NCBI RefSeq assembly: GCF_001424645.1
Contig: NZ_LMQR01000001.1
Span: 2,864,621-2,928,620 of the forward strand
Reading direction: 5' to 3'
Source of the DNA: Frigoribacterium sp. Leaf415
Lineage (GTDB): Bacteria > Actinomycetota > Actinomycetes > Actinomycetales > Microbacteriaceae
DNA length: 64,000 nucleotides
Shown: piece after piece, positions 35,299 to 42,951 of the stretch
Position numbering within the stretch: position 1 is the stretch's first letter
Layout of the letters: each line of letters begins with the position of its first letter
Position numbers and translations under genes: made by a program
The notes under the pieces: generated by a model
What the model saw: the letters and a program-made list of their open reading frames with translations, nothing else
Told to the model about the DNA's origin: nothing
The model's database searches: none

Positions 35299-35802
35299 TC
35301 AGGGCGTCGCGTCGTCGTACACGGCGATCAGTCGGTCGAGGAAGCCCTGCACGACCGCCCGCTCGGCCTCGTCCATGCCGTCGACGAGGCGCTCGATGCC
35401 GTCGATCATCGGCAGCACCTGCTCGTAGGCCCGGTCGGCCGACGCCTGCTCGGCCGTGACGATCAGCTTGCGGCCGTCGGAGGGGTGTCGCTCGCGCCGC
35501 ACGTGACCGGCCGACTCGAGGCGGTTCAACACGAGGGTCATCGCGGCCGTCGACACCTCGACGCGGCGCGCCAGCTCGCTCGGGGTCGCCGGGCCGGTCG
35601 TGATCAGGTGGTCCATGGCGTCGAGCCCGGCCCGGTCGACGCCGAGACGCTCGGCCAGGTGCCGCTCGAAGCGCTGCTGCCGGACGGCCACCTGCTGCAC
35701 GCGGGCACGGATGTCGTCCGCGGGCAGCTCGCGACCGTCACGCCGGGCCCGGGTGCGGTCGTCGCGATCTGGGCGGTCGTGGAGGTCGATGTCGGTCACC
35801 AC
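35299..35802 (-). CDS. MarR-family regulator
   Basis: A 167-residue winged-helix regulator with the core DAMDHLITTGPATPSELARRVEVSTAAMTLVLNRLESAGHVRRERHPSDGRK, which covers the recognition helix and the wing with the conserved DxR. Two adjacent GTG codons (35802 and 35799) could start it. It is divergent from an FAD monooxygenase, and a MarR-type dyad lies between them, so it most likely represses that gene and itself until an aromatic or phenolic ligand binds. The ligand is inferred from family habit, not seen. Confidence 0.85.
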   Translation of the reverse strand: MVTDIDLHDRPDRDDRTRARRDGRELPADDIRARVQQVAVRQQRFERHLAERLGVDRAGLDAMDHLITTGPATPSELARRVEVSTAAMTLVLNRLESAGHVRRERHPSDGRKLIVTAEQASADRAYEQVLPMIDGIERLVDGMDEAERAVVQGFLDRLIAVYDDATP

Positions 35803-35818
35803 TCAACGATAGCCGTGT

Positions 35819-35846
35819 AGATTGCCAATATCGTTGATAATCAATC
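35819..35846. promoter_or_regulatory. MarR-type operator in the divergent gap
   Basis: TTGATAATCAA (35834-35844) is an 11-bp palindrome inside the most AT-rich stretch of the gap, flanked by ATTGCCAATATC. It stands about 15 bases before the monooxygenase GTG and about 35 bases from the regulator start, so one site could control both. Confidence 0.6.
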
Positions 35847-35859
35847 CAGGGAGCAACTC

Positions 35860-37203
35860 GTGACCATTCCCACCACGCGCACCCGCGTCCTCATCTCGGG
35901 CGCCAGCATCGCGGGGCCTGCCCTCGCCTACTGGCTCGACCGCTACGGCTTCGAGACGACGATCGTCGAACGGGCCCCCGAGCTGCGGACCGGCGGGCAG
36001 AACGTCGACGTCCGCGGTGCAGGCCGTGAAGTCGTGCGTCGCATGGGCCTCGAGGACGACGTCCGCGCCGCCACCACGGGCGAGGTCGGCACCCGGTTCG
36101 TCGGGCCGACGGGCGGCACGGTCGCCGAGTTCCCCGCCGGAACCTCCGATTCAGGAGGCGCGACCGCCGAACTCGAGATCCTGCGGGGGGACCTCGCGCG
36201 GCTCCTCGTCGGGCGCACCACGGGCGACGGCCAGGGTCGTGGCACCACGTACCGGTTCGGCGACCGCATCACCGGCATCCGGGAGGACGACGGGGGCGGG
36301 GCCGCCGGCGCCGCAGCCGATGCCGCCACGGGAGGCGACCCGATGACCACCGTGGCCTCCACGCCCGCCGGCAACGCGCCTCCCGGGTCCGTCTCGCAGG
36401 GCGTCGTCGTCTCGTTCGAGCACGCCCCCGACGAGCGCTTCGACCTCGTGGTCGCTGCCGACGGCATCGGCTCGTCGACACGGCGCCTCGTGTTCGGCGA
36501 CGAGCCGACGATCCGGTCGCTGGGGCTCGAGACCTCGTACGCGACGATCCCGCGGACGGCCGACGACGACGACTGGTGGCGCTGGTACAACGCCGCCGGG
36601 GGTCGCTCGATCACCCTGCGGCCCGACGCCCACGGGACGATCCGCGCCGCGATGTCGTTCGTCACCGACCGCACCCGTGAGCGGGGCGGGGCCGAGCGCC
36701 GCACCGTCGCGGAACAGCGGGCCCGACTGCACGAGATCTTCGACGACGCGGGCTGGGAGGCCCGACGCGTGCTCGCCGGCTTCGATCAGGCCGACGACCT
36801 CTACTTCGAGTCGATCGGGCAGGTGCGGGCGCCGCGATGGTCGACGGGACGGGTCGTGCTGCTCGGCGACGCCGCGTACTGCGCCTCGCCGGTGAGCGGC
36901 ATGGGCACGAGCCTGTCGCTGGCCGGGGCCTACGTCTTGGCCGGCGAGCTCGCCTCCCACCGTCACCACCGTGACGCCATCGCCGGGTACGAGCGGCTCA
37001 TGCGGCCCTACGTCGAGCAGGCACAGCAGCTGCCACCGGGGGTGCCGCGGGTCGCCAACCCGACGTCCCGCGCCGGCGTCGCGCTGTTCCACGCCGGAGT
37101 GCGGCTCGCGTCGACCCGGGTCGCGCGTCGGCTCGGGGCGCGCTTCTCCACCCCGCCGGCCGACGCGCTCGAGTTGCCGGACTACGCACACCTCGAGCCC
37201 TGA
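35860..37203 (+). CDS. FAD-dependent monooxygenase
   Basis: A 447-residue group A flavoprotein monooxygenase with SGASIAGPALAYWLDRYGFETTIVER (FAD-binding GxGxxG variant and the acidic ribose residue), FDLVVAADGIGSSTR (DG motif) and RVVLLGDAAYCASPVSGMGTSLSLAGAY (GD motif). An insertion of about 40 Gly/Ala/Pro-rich residues (near 148-190) interrupts the strand leading to the DG motif and contains a dispersed-motif copy (36375-36383). It is probably an aromatic or polyketide hydroxylase, or a TetX-like enzyme; the substrate is not evident. The GTG follows AGGGAGC. Confidence 0.87.
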   Translation: MTIPTTRTRVLISGASIAGPALAYWLDRYGFETTIVERAPELRTGGQNVDVRGAGREVVRRMGLEDDVRAATTGEVGTRFVGPTGGTVAEFPAGTSDSGGATAELEILRGDLARLLVGRTTGDGQGRGTTYRFGDRITGIREDDGGGAAGAAADAATGGDPMTTVASTPAGNAPPGSVSQGVVVSFEHAPDERFDLVVAADGIGSSTRRLVFGDEPTIRSLGLETSYATIPRTADDDDWWRWYNAAGGRSITLRPDAHGTIRAAMSFVTDRTRERGGAERRTVAEQRARLHEIFDDAGWEARRVLAGFDQADDLYFESIGQVRAPRWSTGRVVLLGDAAYCASPVSGMGTSLSLAGAYVLAGELASHRHHRDAIAGYERLMRPYVEQAQQLPPGVPRVANPTSRAGVALFHAGVRLASTRVARRLGARFSTPPADALELPDYAHLEP

Positions 37204-37218
37204 CGCCCTGACGCTCCC

Positions 37219-37278
37219 GTCGAGTGGTCCCGAATCGTCCTCCACCCCGCCGGGAAGGACGATCTCGGACCACTCGAC
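37219..37278. repeat. Long inverted repeat, single copy (type E)
   Basis: GTCGAGTGGTCCCGA and TCGGACCACTCGAC are the ends of 23-base arms with about two mismatches around a 14-base centre. I see no second copy in this window, but it is built like families A-C. Confidence 0.75.
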
Positions 37279-37337
37279 CGAGCAGCCGGGACGAGGAGGC
37301 GCGGCGCGGGTGTCCGACGGAGGGCCCGGACACGCAG

Positions 37338-37399
37338 AACGGGCGGGCCCGGGGGAGGCGGGCGTCCGAAGACGCCCGTTCCCGCCGAACCCGCCCGTC
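37338..37399. repeat. Palindrome, family D (copy 1)
   Basis: A nested inverted repeat with a strong core GGCGGGCGTC-CGAA-GACGCCCGTT and outer arms ACGGGCGGG / CCCGCCCGT. It lies between convergent genes, so it may act as a bidirectional terminator. Copies are at 42829 and 55921. Confidence 0.75.
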
Positions 37400-37422
37400 G
37401 TCAGCCGGGGAGGCCGACCGAC

Positions 37423-38883
37423 CTAGCGCGCCGAGGCGGTCTGGCCGACGCGCGTGCCGTCGGCGGCCGTCGCCGCATCGCCCGAGCCGGCGTCGCCGTC
37501 GGCACCACCGTCGCGGCCACCGGCGCGGCGGGCACGAGCCCGCACGAACAGGCTCGACGCGTACACCAGCACGAGCGACGCGAGGATCGCGACGATCACG
37601 GCGATCTGACCGCCGGCCAGGCTGATCTGGCCGAACAGGATGCCGACCACGCCGTAGTCCGAGTCGGAGAAGGTCGAGTTCGACAGTCCGATGTCGCCGA
37701 GCACCGGCAGCAGGAACAGCGGCAGGAAGGTGATCGCGAGACCGTTGGCGAAGGCACCGAGCACGGCACCGCGTCGACCGCCCGCGGCGTTGCCGATGAC
37801 GCCCGAGGCGGCTCCGGTCATGAAGTGGGCGACGACGCCCGGGATCACGATGGCGGTGCCGGCGAAGATCATCACCGACATGCCGACGATGCCGCCGACG
37901 AAGCTCGCGAGGAACCCGATCAGCACGGCGTTCGGGGCGAAGGTGAAGGTGATCGGCACGTCGAGCGCAGGGATCGCGTTCTTGACGAGGCGCTCGCTGA
38001 TGCCCTTGAACGCGGGCACGATCTCGGCCAGCACGACGCGCACGCCGGCGAGGATCACGAAGACGCCCGCCGAGAAGGTCGCGGCCTGCATGACGACGTA
38101 GACGATGTAGTTCTGGCCGTCGCTCAGCTCGGTCTCGACGAACGAGGCCCCGGCGAACAGCGCGACGATCACGTAGATCACGGCCATCGACAGTGCCACG
38201 ATCACCGTGGTGTCGCGGAGGAACCCGAGGCCCTTCGGGAACGTGATGTCCTCGGTCGACTTCGACGGGGTGCCCTTGCCCCGGGTCAGCGTGGCGACCA
38301 GGCCGCTCAGGGCGACGCCGGCACCGCCGGTGTGGCCGAGGGCGACGTCGTTCGAGCCGGTGACCTTCCGCATGAAGGGCTGCACGATCGCCGGCGACAG
38401 CGTCGTGACGAGACCCTGCAGCAGCGCGCCCCAGAGCACGACGCCCCAGACCGGGAACCCGGCGACGCCGAGGATCACGGCGATCATCGCGGCCATGTAG
38501 AAGGCGACGTGACCCGAGAGGTAGATGTACTTGAAGTGCGTCGTCGCGGCCAGCAGCACGTTGACGATGAACCCGAAGAAGAAGATCAGCGCGGCGGCCG
38601 AGCCGTAGTCGAGCAGCACCTGGCCGACGATGGCCTCGTTGTTCGGCACGACGCCCTGCACGTTGAACGCCTCCTGGAACATGGCGCCGAACGGGTCGAG
38701 CGAGGCGACGACCACGCCGGCACCGGCGGCCAGCACCAGGAACCCGACGAGGGTGCGCACGGTGCCCTTGAGCACGTCGCTGAACGCCTTGCGCTGCAGC
38801 AGCAGGCCGACGAGCGAGATCAGCGCGACGATGATCGCGGGCTGGCGGAAGACGTCCAGCAGGACGGAGAGCACGCCCTCCAT
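37423..38883 (-). CDS. ulaA: Ascorbate-type PTS permease EIIC (UlaA family)
   Basis: A 486-residue, roughly ten-helix permease of the UlaA/SgaT family, which imports L-ascorbate or related pentitol-like sugars while phosphorylating them. Family marks include GFLVLAAGAGVVVASLDPFG, VPNNEAIVG, ALGHTGGAGVALSG and FTFAPNAVLIGFLASFVGG. The C-terminal 45 residues are a hydrophilic Gly/Ala/Asp/Arg tail. The start overlaps the EIIB stop by one base, so EIIA, EIIB and EIIC are made together. The true substrate is uncertain because no UlaD, UlaE or UlaF-type enzymes are nearby. Confidence 0.88.
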   Translation of the reverse strand: MEGVLSVLLDVFRQPAIIVALISLVGLLLQRKAFSDVLKGTVRTLVGFLVLAAGAGVVVASLDPFGAMFQEAFNVQGVVPNNEAIVGQVLLDYGSAAALIFFFGFIVNVLLAATTHFKYIYLSGHVAFYMAAMIAVILGVAGFPVWGVVLWGALLQGLVTTLSPAIVQPFMRKVTGSNDVALGHTGGAGVALSGLVATLTRGKGTPSKSTEDITFPKGLGFLRDTTVIVALSMAVIYVIVALFAGASFVETELSDGQNYIVYVVMQAATFSAGVFVILAGVRVVLAEIVPAFKGISERLVKNAIPALDVPITFTFAPNAVLIGFLASFVGGIVGMSVMIFAGTAIVIPGVVAHFMTGAASGVIGNAAGGRRGAVLGAFANGLAITFLPLFLLPVLGDIGLSNSTFSDSDYGVVGILFGQISLAGGQIAVIVAILASLVLVYASSLFVRARARRAGGRDGGADGDAGSGDAATAADGTRVGQTASAR

Positions 38884-39185
38884 CAGTTGGCCTCGGCGTC
38901 GGGCACGGTCACGCCCTTGCGGATCGCGGTCTCGCGCACCTTGGTACGCAGCTCGGCCAGGTCGATGATGCTGTCGAGCACCACGACGTCGCCGAGGCCG
39001 CCGACCGAGTCGGCCAGGTCGGCGCCGACGAAGATCACGTCGGCGGCACCCGGGCCGACCGAGCCGAGGTCGGCGTGGTCGACGTCGACCCCGGTGATGC
39101 CCTGCTCTTTGAGGACCTTCTCGATGTTCATGTGGACCATGAAGCTCGAACCGAGGCCCGAGCTGCAGACGGCGAGGAATTTCAT
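38883..39185 (-). CDS. ulaB: PTS EIIB component (UlaB-like)
   Basis: A 100-residue soluble phosphocarrier whose MKFLAVCSSGLGSS start holds Cys7, the phosphorylated cysteine of lactose/ascorbate-type EIIB proteins, in the usual P-loop. It passes phosphate from EIIA to the sugar entering through EIIC. Its ATG overlaps the EIIA stop (ATGA), and its stop overlaps the EIIC start. Length is normal. Confidence 0.9.
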   Translation of the reverse strand: MKFLAVCSSGLGSSFMVHMNIEKVLKEQGITGVDVDHADLGSVGPGAADVIFVGADLADSVGGLGDVVVLDSIIDLAELRTKVRETAIRKGVTVPDAEAN

Positions 39186-39637
39186 GCGTTCTGTCCGATC
39201 TTGGTGAGGACCGCCAGGGTGTCGGCGGGGGTGGAGGAGGCGAGCAGCTCGGCGCGGAGCGTCTCGTCGGAGAGCAGGGTGGCGAGGGCCATCATCGTGT
39301 CGAGGTGGCTCTGCGGGTCGGTCGCGGCGAGGCAGAAGAAGAGGTCGATCGGGTGCGCGGGCTCGTCGTTCAGCAGGACGGTCTCGCCGACCCGCAGGCT
39401 CGAGAGCCCGGTGCGCTCGACGCCGTTCTCGGGCCGGCTGTGCGCCAGGGCGATGCCGAAGCCGAGGTCGATGTAGGTGCCGCCCGCGGCGATCGAGTCG
39501 GTCATGGCCGCGACGTAGTGGCTGCTGATGGCGCCGCTGTCGAGCAGGGGCTGCGCGACGCGTTCGACGGCGTCGCGCCAGCCGTCGACGCGGTCGGCGA
39601 AGAGGATGGTCTCGGGGGTGAGGAGGTCGGTCAGCAC
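39182..39637 (-). CDS. ulaC: PTS EIIA component (UlaC-like)
   Basis: A 151-residue EIIA of the mannitol/fructose/ascorbate fold. The phosphorylated histidine is His66 in GFGIALAHSRPENGV, followed by the conserved PIDLFFCLAATDPQSHLDTMMALATLL. It receives phosphate from HPr. It is the first gene of the PTS operon, begins with GTG, and lies downstream of the GntR gene on the same strand, so regulator and PTS could be one transcript. Confidence 0.88.
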   Translation of the reverse strand: MLTDLLTPETILFADRVDGWRDAVERVAQPLLDSGAISSHYVAAMTDSIAAGGTYIDLGFGIALAHSRPENGVERTGLSSLRVGETVLLNDEPAHPIDLFFCLAATDPQSHLDTMMALATLLSDETLRAELLASSTPADTLAVLTKIGQNA

Positions 39638-39746
39638 TGTCGTTCCTGGTGGGGGTCGGTGACGTCGGCGTCGGGACGGGCGTCGGTTGCGGTGGTGGGG
39701 CGGGGTTCAGGAGGCGCGGCTCGGCGGACGAGGAGCGTCCGGTCGG

Positions 39747-40478
39747 TCAGCCGTGCAGGCCGAAGAAGATCTCGCTGTTCTGCGGGGTGAAGTGGCTGGT
39801 CCCGTAGGCGACGGCCCGCTCGTCGCCGTCGAACACGGTCGAGGCGATCTTCAGCAGGGTCGTCCCGAGGGGGACGTCGAGCTCGTCGGCGTGGAGGGTG
39901 CTCGCGCCGTCGAGCGAGACCAGCAGGTCCTGCCGGGCGAGCGTCACGCCGTGCTCGCGGTCGAGGTGCCCGTAGAGCGAGCCGTCGGTGAAGTCGACGG
40001 TCGCCGTCTCGGGGAACAGCGCGTACGGCAGCCAGGTCACGACGAGGTGGTGCAGCGAGCCGTTGACGAAGCGCAGGCGGGTGAGCTCGACGACCTCGTC
40101 GGCCGAGTTGATGTCGAGGTGGCTCGCCACGGTCTCGCCGGCCCGGACGACCTTCTGGTCGAGCACACGGGTGCTGACCGCGAAGCCCTCACCCGTCTGC
40201 TGTGCGTGGAAGCCCTTGACCTCGTCGGCGAAGCGCTCGCGGTAGTGCAGGCGGTACTGCGGCTCGGTGACGAAGGTGCCCCGGCCGTGCTCGCGCACCA
40301 GGTGGCCGTCGGCGATCAGGCCGTCGACCGCGTGCCGCAACGTGATGCGGCTGACGCCGTACTCGTCGCAGAGCACGGGCTCGGCGGGCAGCTGCGACCC
40401 GGGCTCGAGCTTCTGGATTCGGGACAGCAGGTGCTCGCGCACGGCCACGTACTTGCTCGTGCCGCTCGTGGTGCTCAT
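39747..40478 (-). CDS. GntR/UTRA regulator of the PTS and transketolase genes
   Basis: A 243-residue GntR/HutC-type regulator with a winged helix at 10-75 (LPAEPVLCDEYGVSRITLRHAVDGLIADGHLVREHGRGTFV) and a UTRA domain ending NSEIFFGLHG. It is encoded between the PTS operon and the divergent transketolase, and the gap to the latter holds repeated dyads, so it should control both in response to a sugar phosphate. The ATG at 40478 is chosen because CGGAGG precedes it by eight bases; the frame is open 81 bases further. Phosphorylated PTS product is a plausible ligand, by analogy with other UTRA proteins. Confidence 0.85.
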   Translation of the reverse strand: MSTTSGTSKYVAVREHLLSRIQKLEPGSQLPAEPVLCDEYGVSRITLRHAVDGLIADGHLVREHGRGTFVTEPQYRLHYRERFADEVKGFHAQQTGEGFAVSTRVLDQKVVRAGETVASHLDINSADEVVELTRLRFVNGSLHHLVVTWLPYALFPETATVDFTDGSLYGHLDREHGVTLARQDLLVSLDGASTLHADELDVPLGTTLLKIASTVFDGDERAVAYGTSHFTPQNSEIFFGLHG

Positions 40479-40496
40479 CTGGTGCCTCCGCGCCGT

Positions 40497-40722
40497 TGCT
40501 GAAGTGGGTGGTGCTGAAGTGGGTGGTGCCCGACCGAAGTCGACACATCGTCGAGTCATCAGGTCGTCAAGTCGTCAAGTCGTCATGATGACTTCGACGA
40601 GATTACGTCTCGGCGACCGCCGGTGCAAGTCGACAGTCGTCTTGATTCATCATGACGTCCTGATGACTCACGCTACGGTCGTCGGAGACCAGCCCGCCCC
40701 TCCTCGAACCGGAGCCCCACAC
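40497..40722. promoter_or_regulatory. Divergent control region with repeated operators
   Basis: Contains GTCATGATGAC (40582-40592, perfect 11-bp dyad), the related TCATCATGACGTCCTGATGA (40648-40667), several GTCGTCAAG direct repeats (40563-40583) and a duplicated GCTGAAGTGGGTGGT (40499-40528). GT...AC dyads of this kind fit GntR/HutC binding. These sites flank the likely start of the transketolase transcript. Confidence 0.6.
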
Positions 40723-42810
40723 GTGACCCATGCTCTCAACCAGGCCCCTCTCGACCACGCCGCCGTCACCACCGCCCGCCTGCTCGCCCTCGACGCCGTC
40801 GAGCGTGCCGGGTCCGGCCACCCGGGGACGGCGGCCGCGCTGGCCCCCGTCGCGCACCTCCTCTTCCAGAAGCACCTGCGGCACGACCCGCAGGCACCCG
40901 ACTGGGCCGGCCGCGACCGGTTCGTCCTGAGCTGCGGGCACGCGAGCGTCCTGCTCTACACGCAGCTCTTCCTCACCGGCTACGACGTGTCGCTCGACGA
41001 CCTCCGGGCGTTCCGGTCGTTCGGGTCGCGCACCCCCGGCCACCCCGAGCTCGGCCACACCCCCGGCGTCGAGACCACGACCGGGCCGCTCGGGCAGGGC
41101 CTCGCCACGGCCGTCGGCATGGCGATGGCGATGCTGCACGAGCGGGCCGTCAACGATCCCGACGCCGCCCCCGGCGAGTCAGTCTTCGACCGCCGGGTCT
41201 TCGTGCTCGCGTCCGACGGCGACCTGCAGGAGGGCCTCTCGTACGAGGCCGGCGCGCTCGCCGGGCGGCACCGGCTCGGCAACCTCACGGTGATCTACGA
41301 CGACAATGACATCCAGATCGAGGGCGACACGAGCCTCACCTCGAGCGAGAACGTCGGCGCCCGGTTCGCCGCGCAGGGCTGGCGCGTCGACCACGTCGGA
41401 CTCGCCTCGGACGGCGACGTCGACGTCGAGGCCCTCGACGAGGTGCTCTCGACCACCGACCGCCGCGGCGACCGCCCCCACCTCGTCGTGCTCAAGTCGC
41501 AGATCGCCTGGCCCGCCCCGAACGCCCGCAACACCTCGGCCTCGCACGGCGCCCCGCTCGGAGCCGCCGAGGTCGCCGCCACCCGGGTCGAGCTCGGCGT
41601 CGACTCCGAGCCCTTCATCGTCGACGACGCCGTGCTCGCCCACACCCGTTCCGTGCTCGAGCGCGGCCGGGCCGCCCGCGAGGCCTGGCAGGTCGCCGCC
41701 GACGCCTGGGAGCTCGCCCACCCCGCGGCCGCCACCGAACTGCGCCGCTCGCGGTCATGCACCCTGCCCGCGGACCTCGGGTCGCGCCTCCCCGTCTTCT
41801 CTCCCGGCGACACGCTCGCCACCCGCGACGCGTCGGGCAAGGTCATCCAGGCGCTCGCCGAGGCGCTGCCCGAGCTGTGGGGCGGCTCGGCCGACCTCGC
41901 CGAGCCCAACCGCACGGCGATCGCAGGAGGCGCGTCGTACCTCCCCGAGGAGGCCCCCGGCACCGGCCGCGCCGGTCGCAACGTCCACTGGGGCGTGCGC
42001 GAGGGTGCGATGGCCTCGGCCATGAACGGCATCGCCCTCGTCGAGGGCTCACGGTTCTTCGCCGGGACGTTCCTCGTCTTCAGCGACTACCAGCGCCCGG
42101 CGATCCGGCTGGCCGCGCTCATGCAGCTGCCGGTCACCTACCTCTGGTCGCACGACTCGGTCGCCCTCGGCGCCGACGGGCCGACCCACCAGCCGATCGA
42201 GCACCTGGCGAGCCTGCGGGCGATGCCCGGGTTCTCGGTGGTGCGCCCGGCCGACGGCGCCGAGACCGCTGCGGCGTGGCTGGCGATCCTCGAGAAGGAC
42301 GGTCCGGCGGGTCTCGTGCTGGCCCGCCAGCCGCTGCCGGTCGCGGCGACCCCGGCCGACGTGGTGGCGGCGGGCGTGCGCCGCGGGGCCTACGTCGTGC
42401 AGGACGGCGCAGACGGCGGCACGCCCGACGTGGTCGTCGTCGCCACGGGCAGCGAGGTCGCCCTCGTGCTCGAGGCCGTCGCGCAGATCGACGACCTCGC
42501 CGTGCGCGTCGTGTCGATGCCCTGCCGCGAGTGGTTCGACGCCGAGTCCGCCGAGTACCGCGAGCAGGTGCTGCCCCGCGCCGTGTCGGCCCGGGTCGTC
42601 GTCGAGGCCGCCGCGAGCTTCGGCTGGGAGGGCGTCGCCGGTCCCGACGGGGTCATCGTCGGCATCGACGAGTTCGGCCTGTCGGCCCCCGCGGCGGACG
42701 CGCTGCGCGAGCGCGGCATGACGACCGACCGTGTCGTCGCCGCGGTGCGCGCTGCGACCGCCCGGGCCGGGGTCGGCCGCGCCGCTGCCTCCCGGGCCGC
42801 GACGGCCTGA
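40723..42810 (+). CDS. tkt: Transketolase
   Basis: A 695-residue thiamine-diphosphate enzyme that moves two-carbon units between sugar phosphates. All parts are present: GSGHPG near residue 27, HTPGVETTTGPLGQG, the ThDP/metal site DGDLQEGLSYE...YDDNDIQIEG, the active-site histidine in LGADGPTHQPIEHL, and a C-terminal domain with VVVVATGSEVALVLEA. The GTG follows CCGGAGCC. Its location opposite the PTS regulator, away from zwf/tal genes, suggests a dedicated copy feeding a PTS-imported pentose or pentitol into the non-oxidative pentose phosphate route, rather than the housekeeping copy. Confidence 0.92.
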   Translation: MTHALNQAPLDHAAVTTARLLALDAVERAGSGHPGTAAALAPVAHLLFQKHLRHDPQAPDWAGRDRFVLSCGHASVLLYTQLFLTGYDVSLDDLRAFRSFGSRTPGHPELGHTPGVETTTGPLGQGLATAVGMAMAMLHERAVNDPDAAPGESVFDRRVFVLASDGDLQEGLSYEAGALAGRHRLGNLTVIYDDNDIQIEGDTSLTSSENVGARFAAQGWRVDHVGLASDGDVDVEALDEVLSTTDRRGDRPHLVVLKSQIAWPAPNARNTSASHGAPLGAAEVAATRVELGVDSEPFIVDDAVLAHTRSVLERGRAAREAWQVAADAWELAHPAAATELRRSRSCTLPADLGSRLPVFSPGDTLATRDASGKVIQALAEALPELWGGSADLAEPNRTAIAGGASYLPEEAPGTGRAGRNVHWGVREGAMASAMNGIALVEGSRFFAGTFLVFSDYQRPAIRLAALMQLPVTYLWSHDSVALGADGPTHQPIEHLASLRAMPGFSVVRPADGAETAAAWLAILEKDGPAGLVLARQPLPVAATPADVVAAGVRRGAYVVQDGADGGTPDVVVVATGSEVALVLEAVAQIDDLAVRVVSMPCREWFDAESAEYREQVLPRAVSARVVVEAAASFGWEGVAGPDGVIVGIDEFGLSAPAADALRERGMTTDRVVAAVRAATARAGVGRAAASRAATA

Positions 42811-42828
42811 GCTGGTCCGACGCCGGAA

Positions 42829-42886
42829 CGGGCGAGTTCGGCGTCGACGGGCGCTCAGGAACGCCCGGGTCCCGCGAACTCGCCCG
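42829..42886. repeat. Palindrome, family D (copy 2)
   Basis: CGGGCGAGTTCGGCG and CGCGAACTCGCCCG flank an inner CGACGGGCG / CGCCCGGG pair. It lies between convergent genes and is followed directly by an inverted motif pair at 42893-42929. Confidence 0.75.
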
Positions 42887-42891
42887 CCTTC

Positions 42892-42929
42892 AGGAGGCGC
42901 GGCGCGGCATCTCGCGCACCGCGCCTCCC
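42892..42929. terminator. Inverted motif pair between convergent genes
   Basis: GGAGGCGCGG (42893-42902) faces CCGCGCCTCC (42919-42928), a 10-bp stem with an 18-base loop. Together with palindrome D it probably terminates the transketolase and BMP transcripts. Confidence 0.55.
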
Positions 42930-42951
42930 GGGGCCTGGGCTGTCTTTCGGC

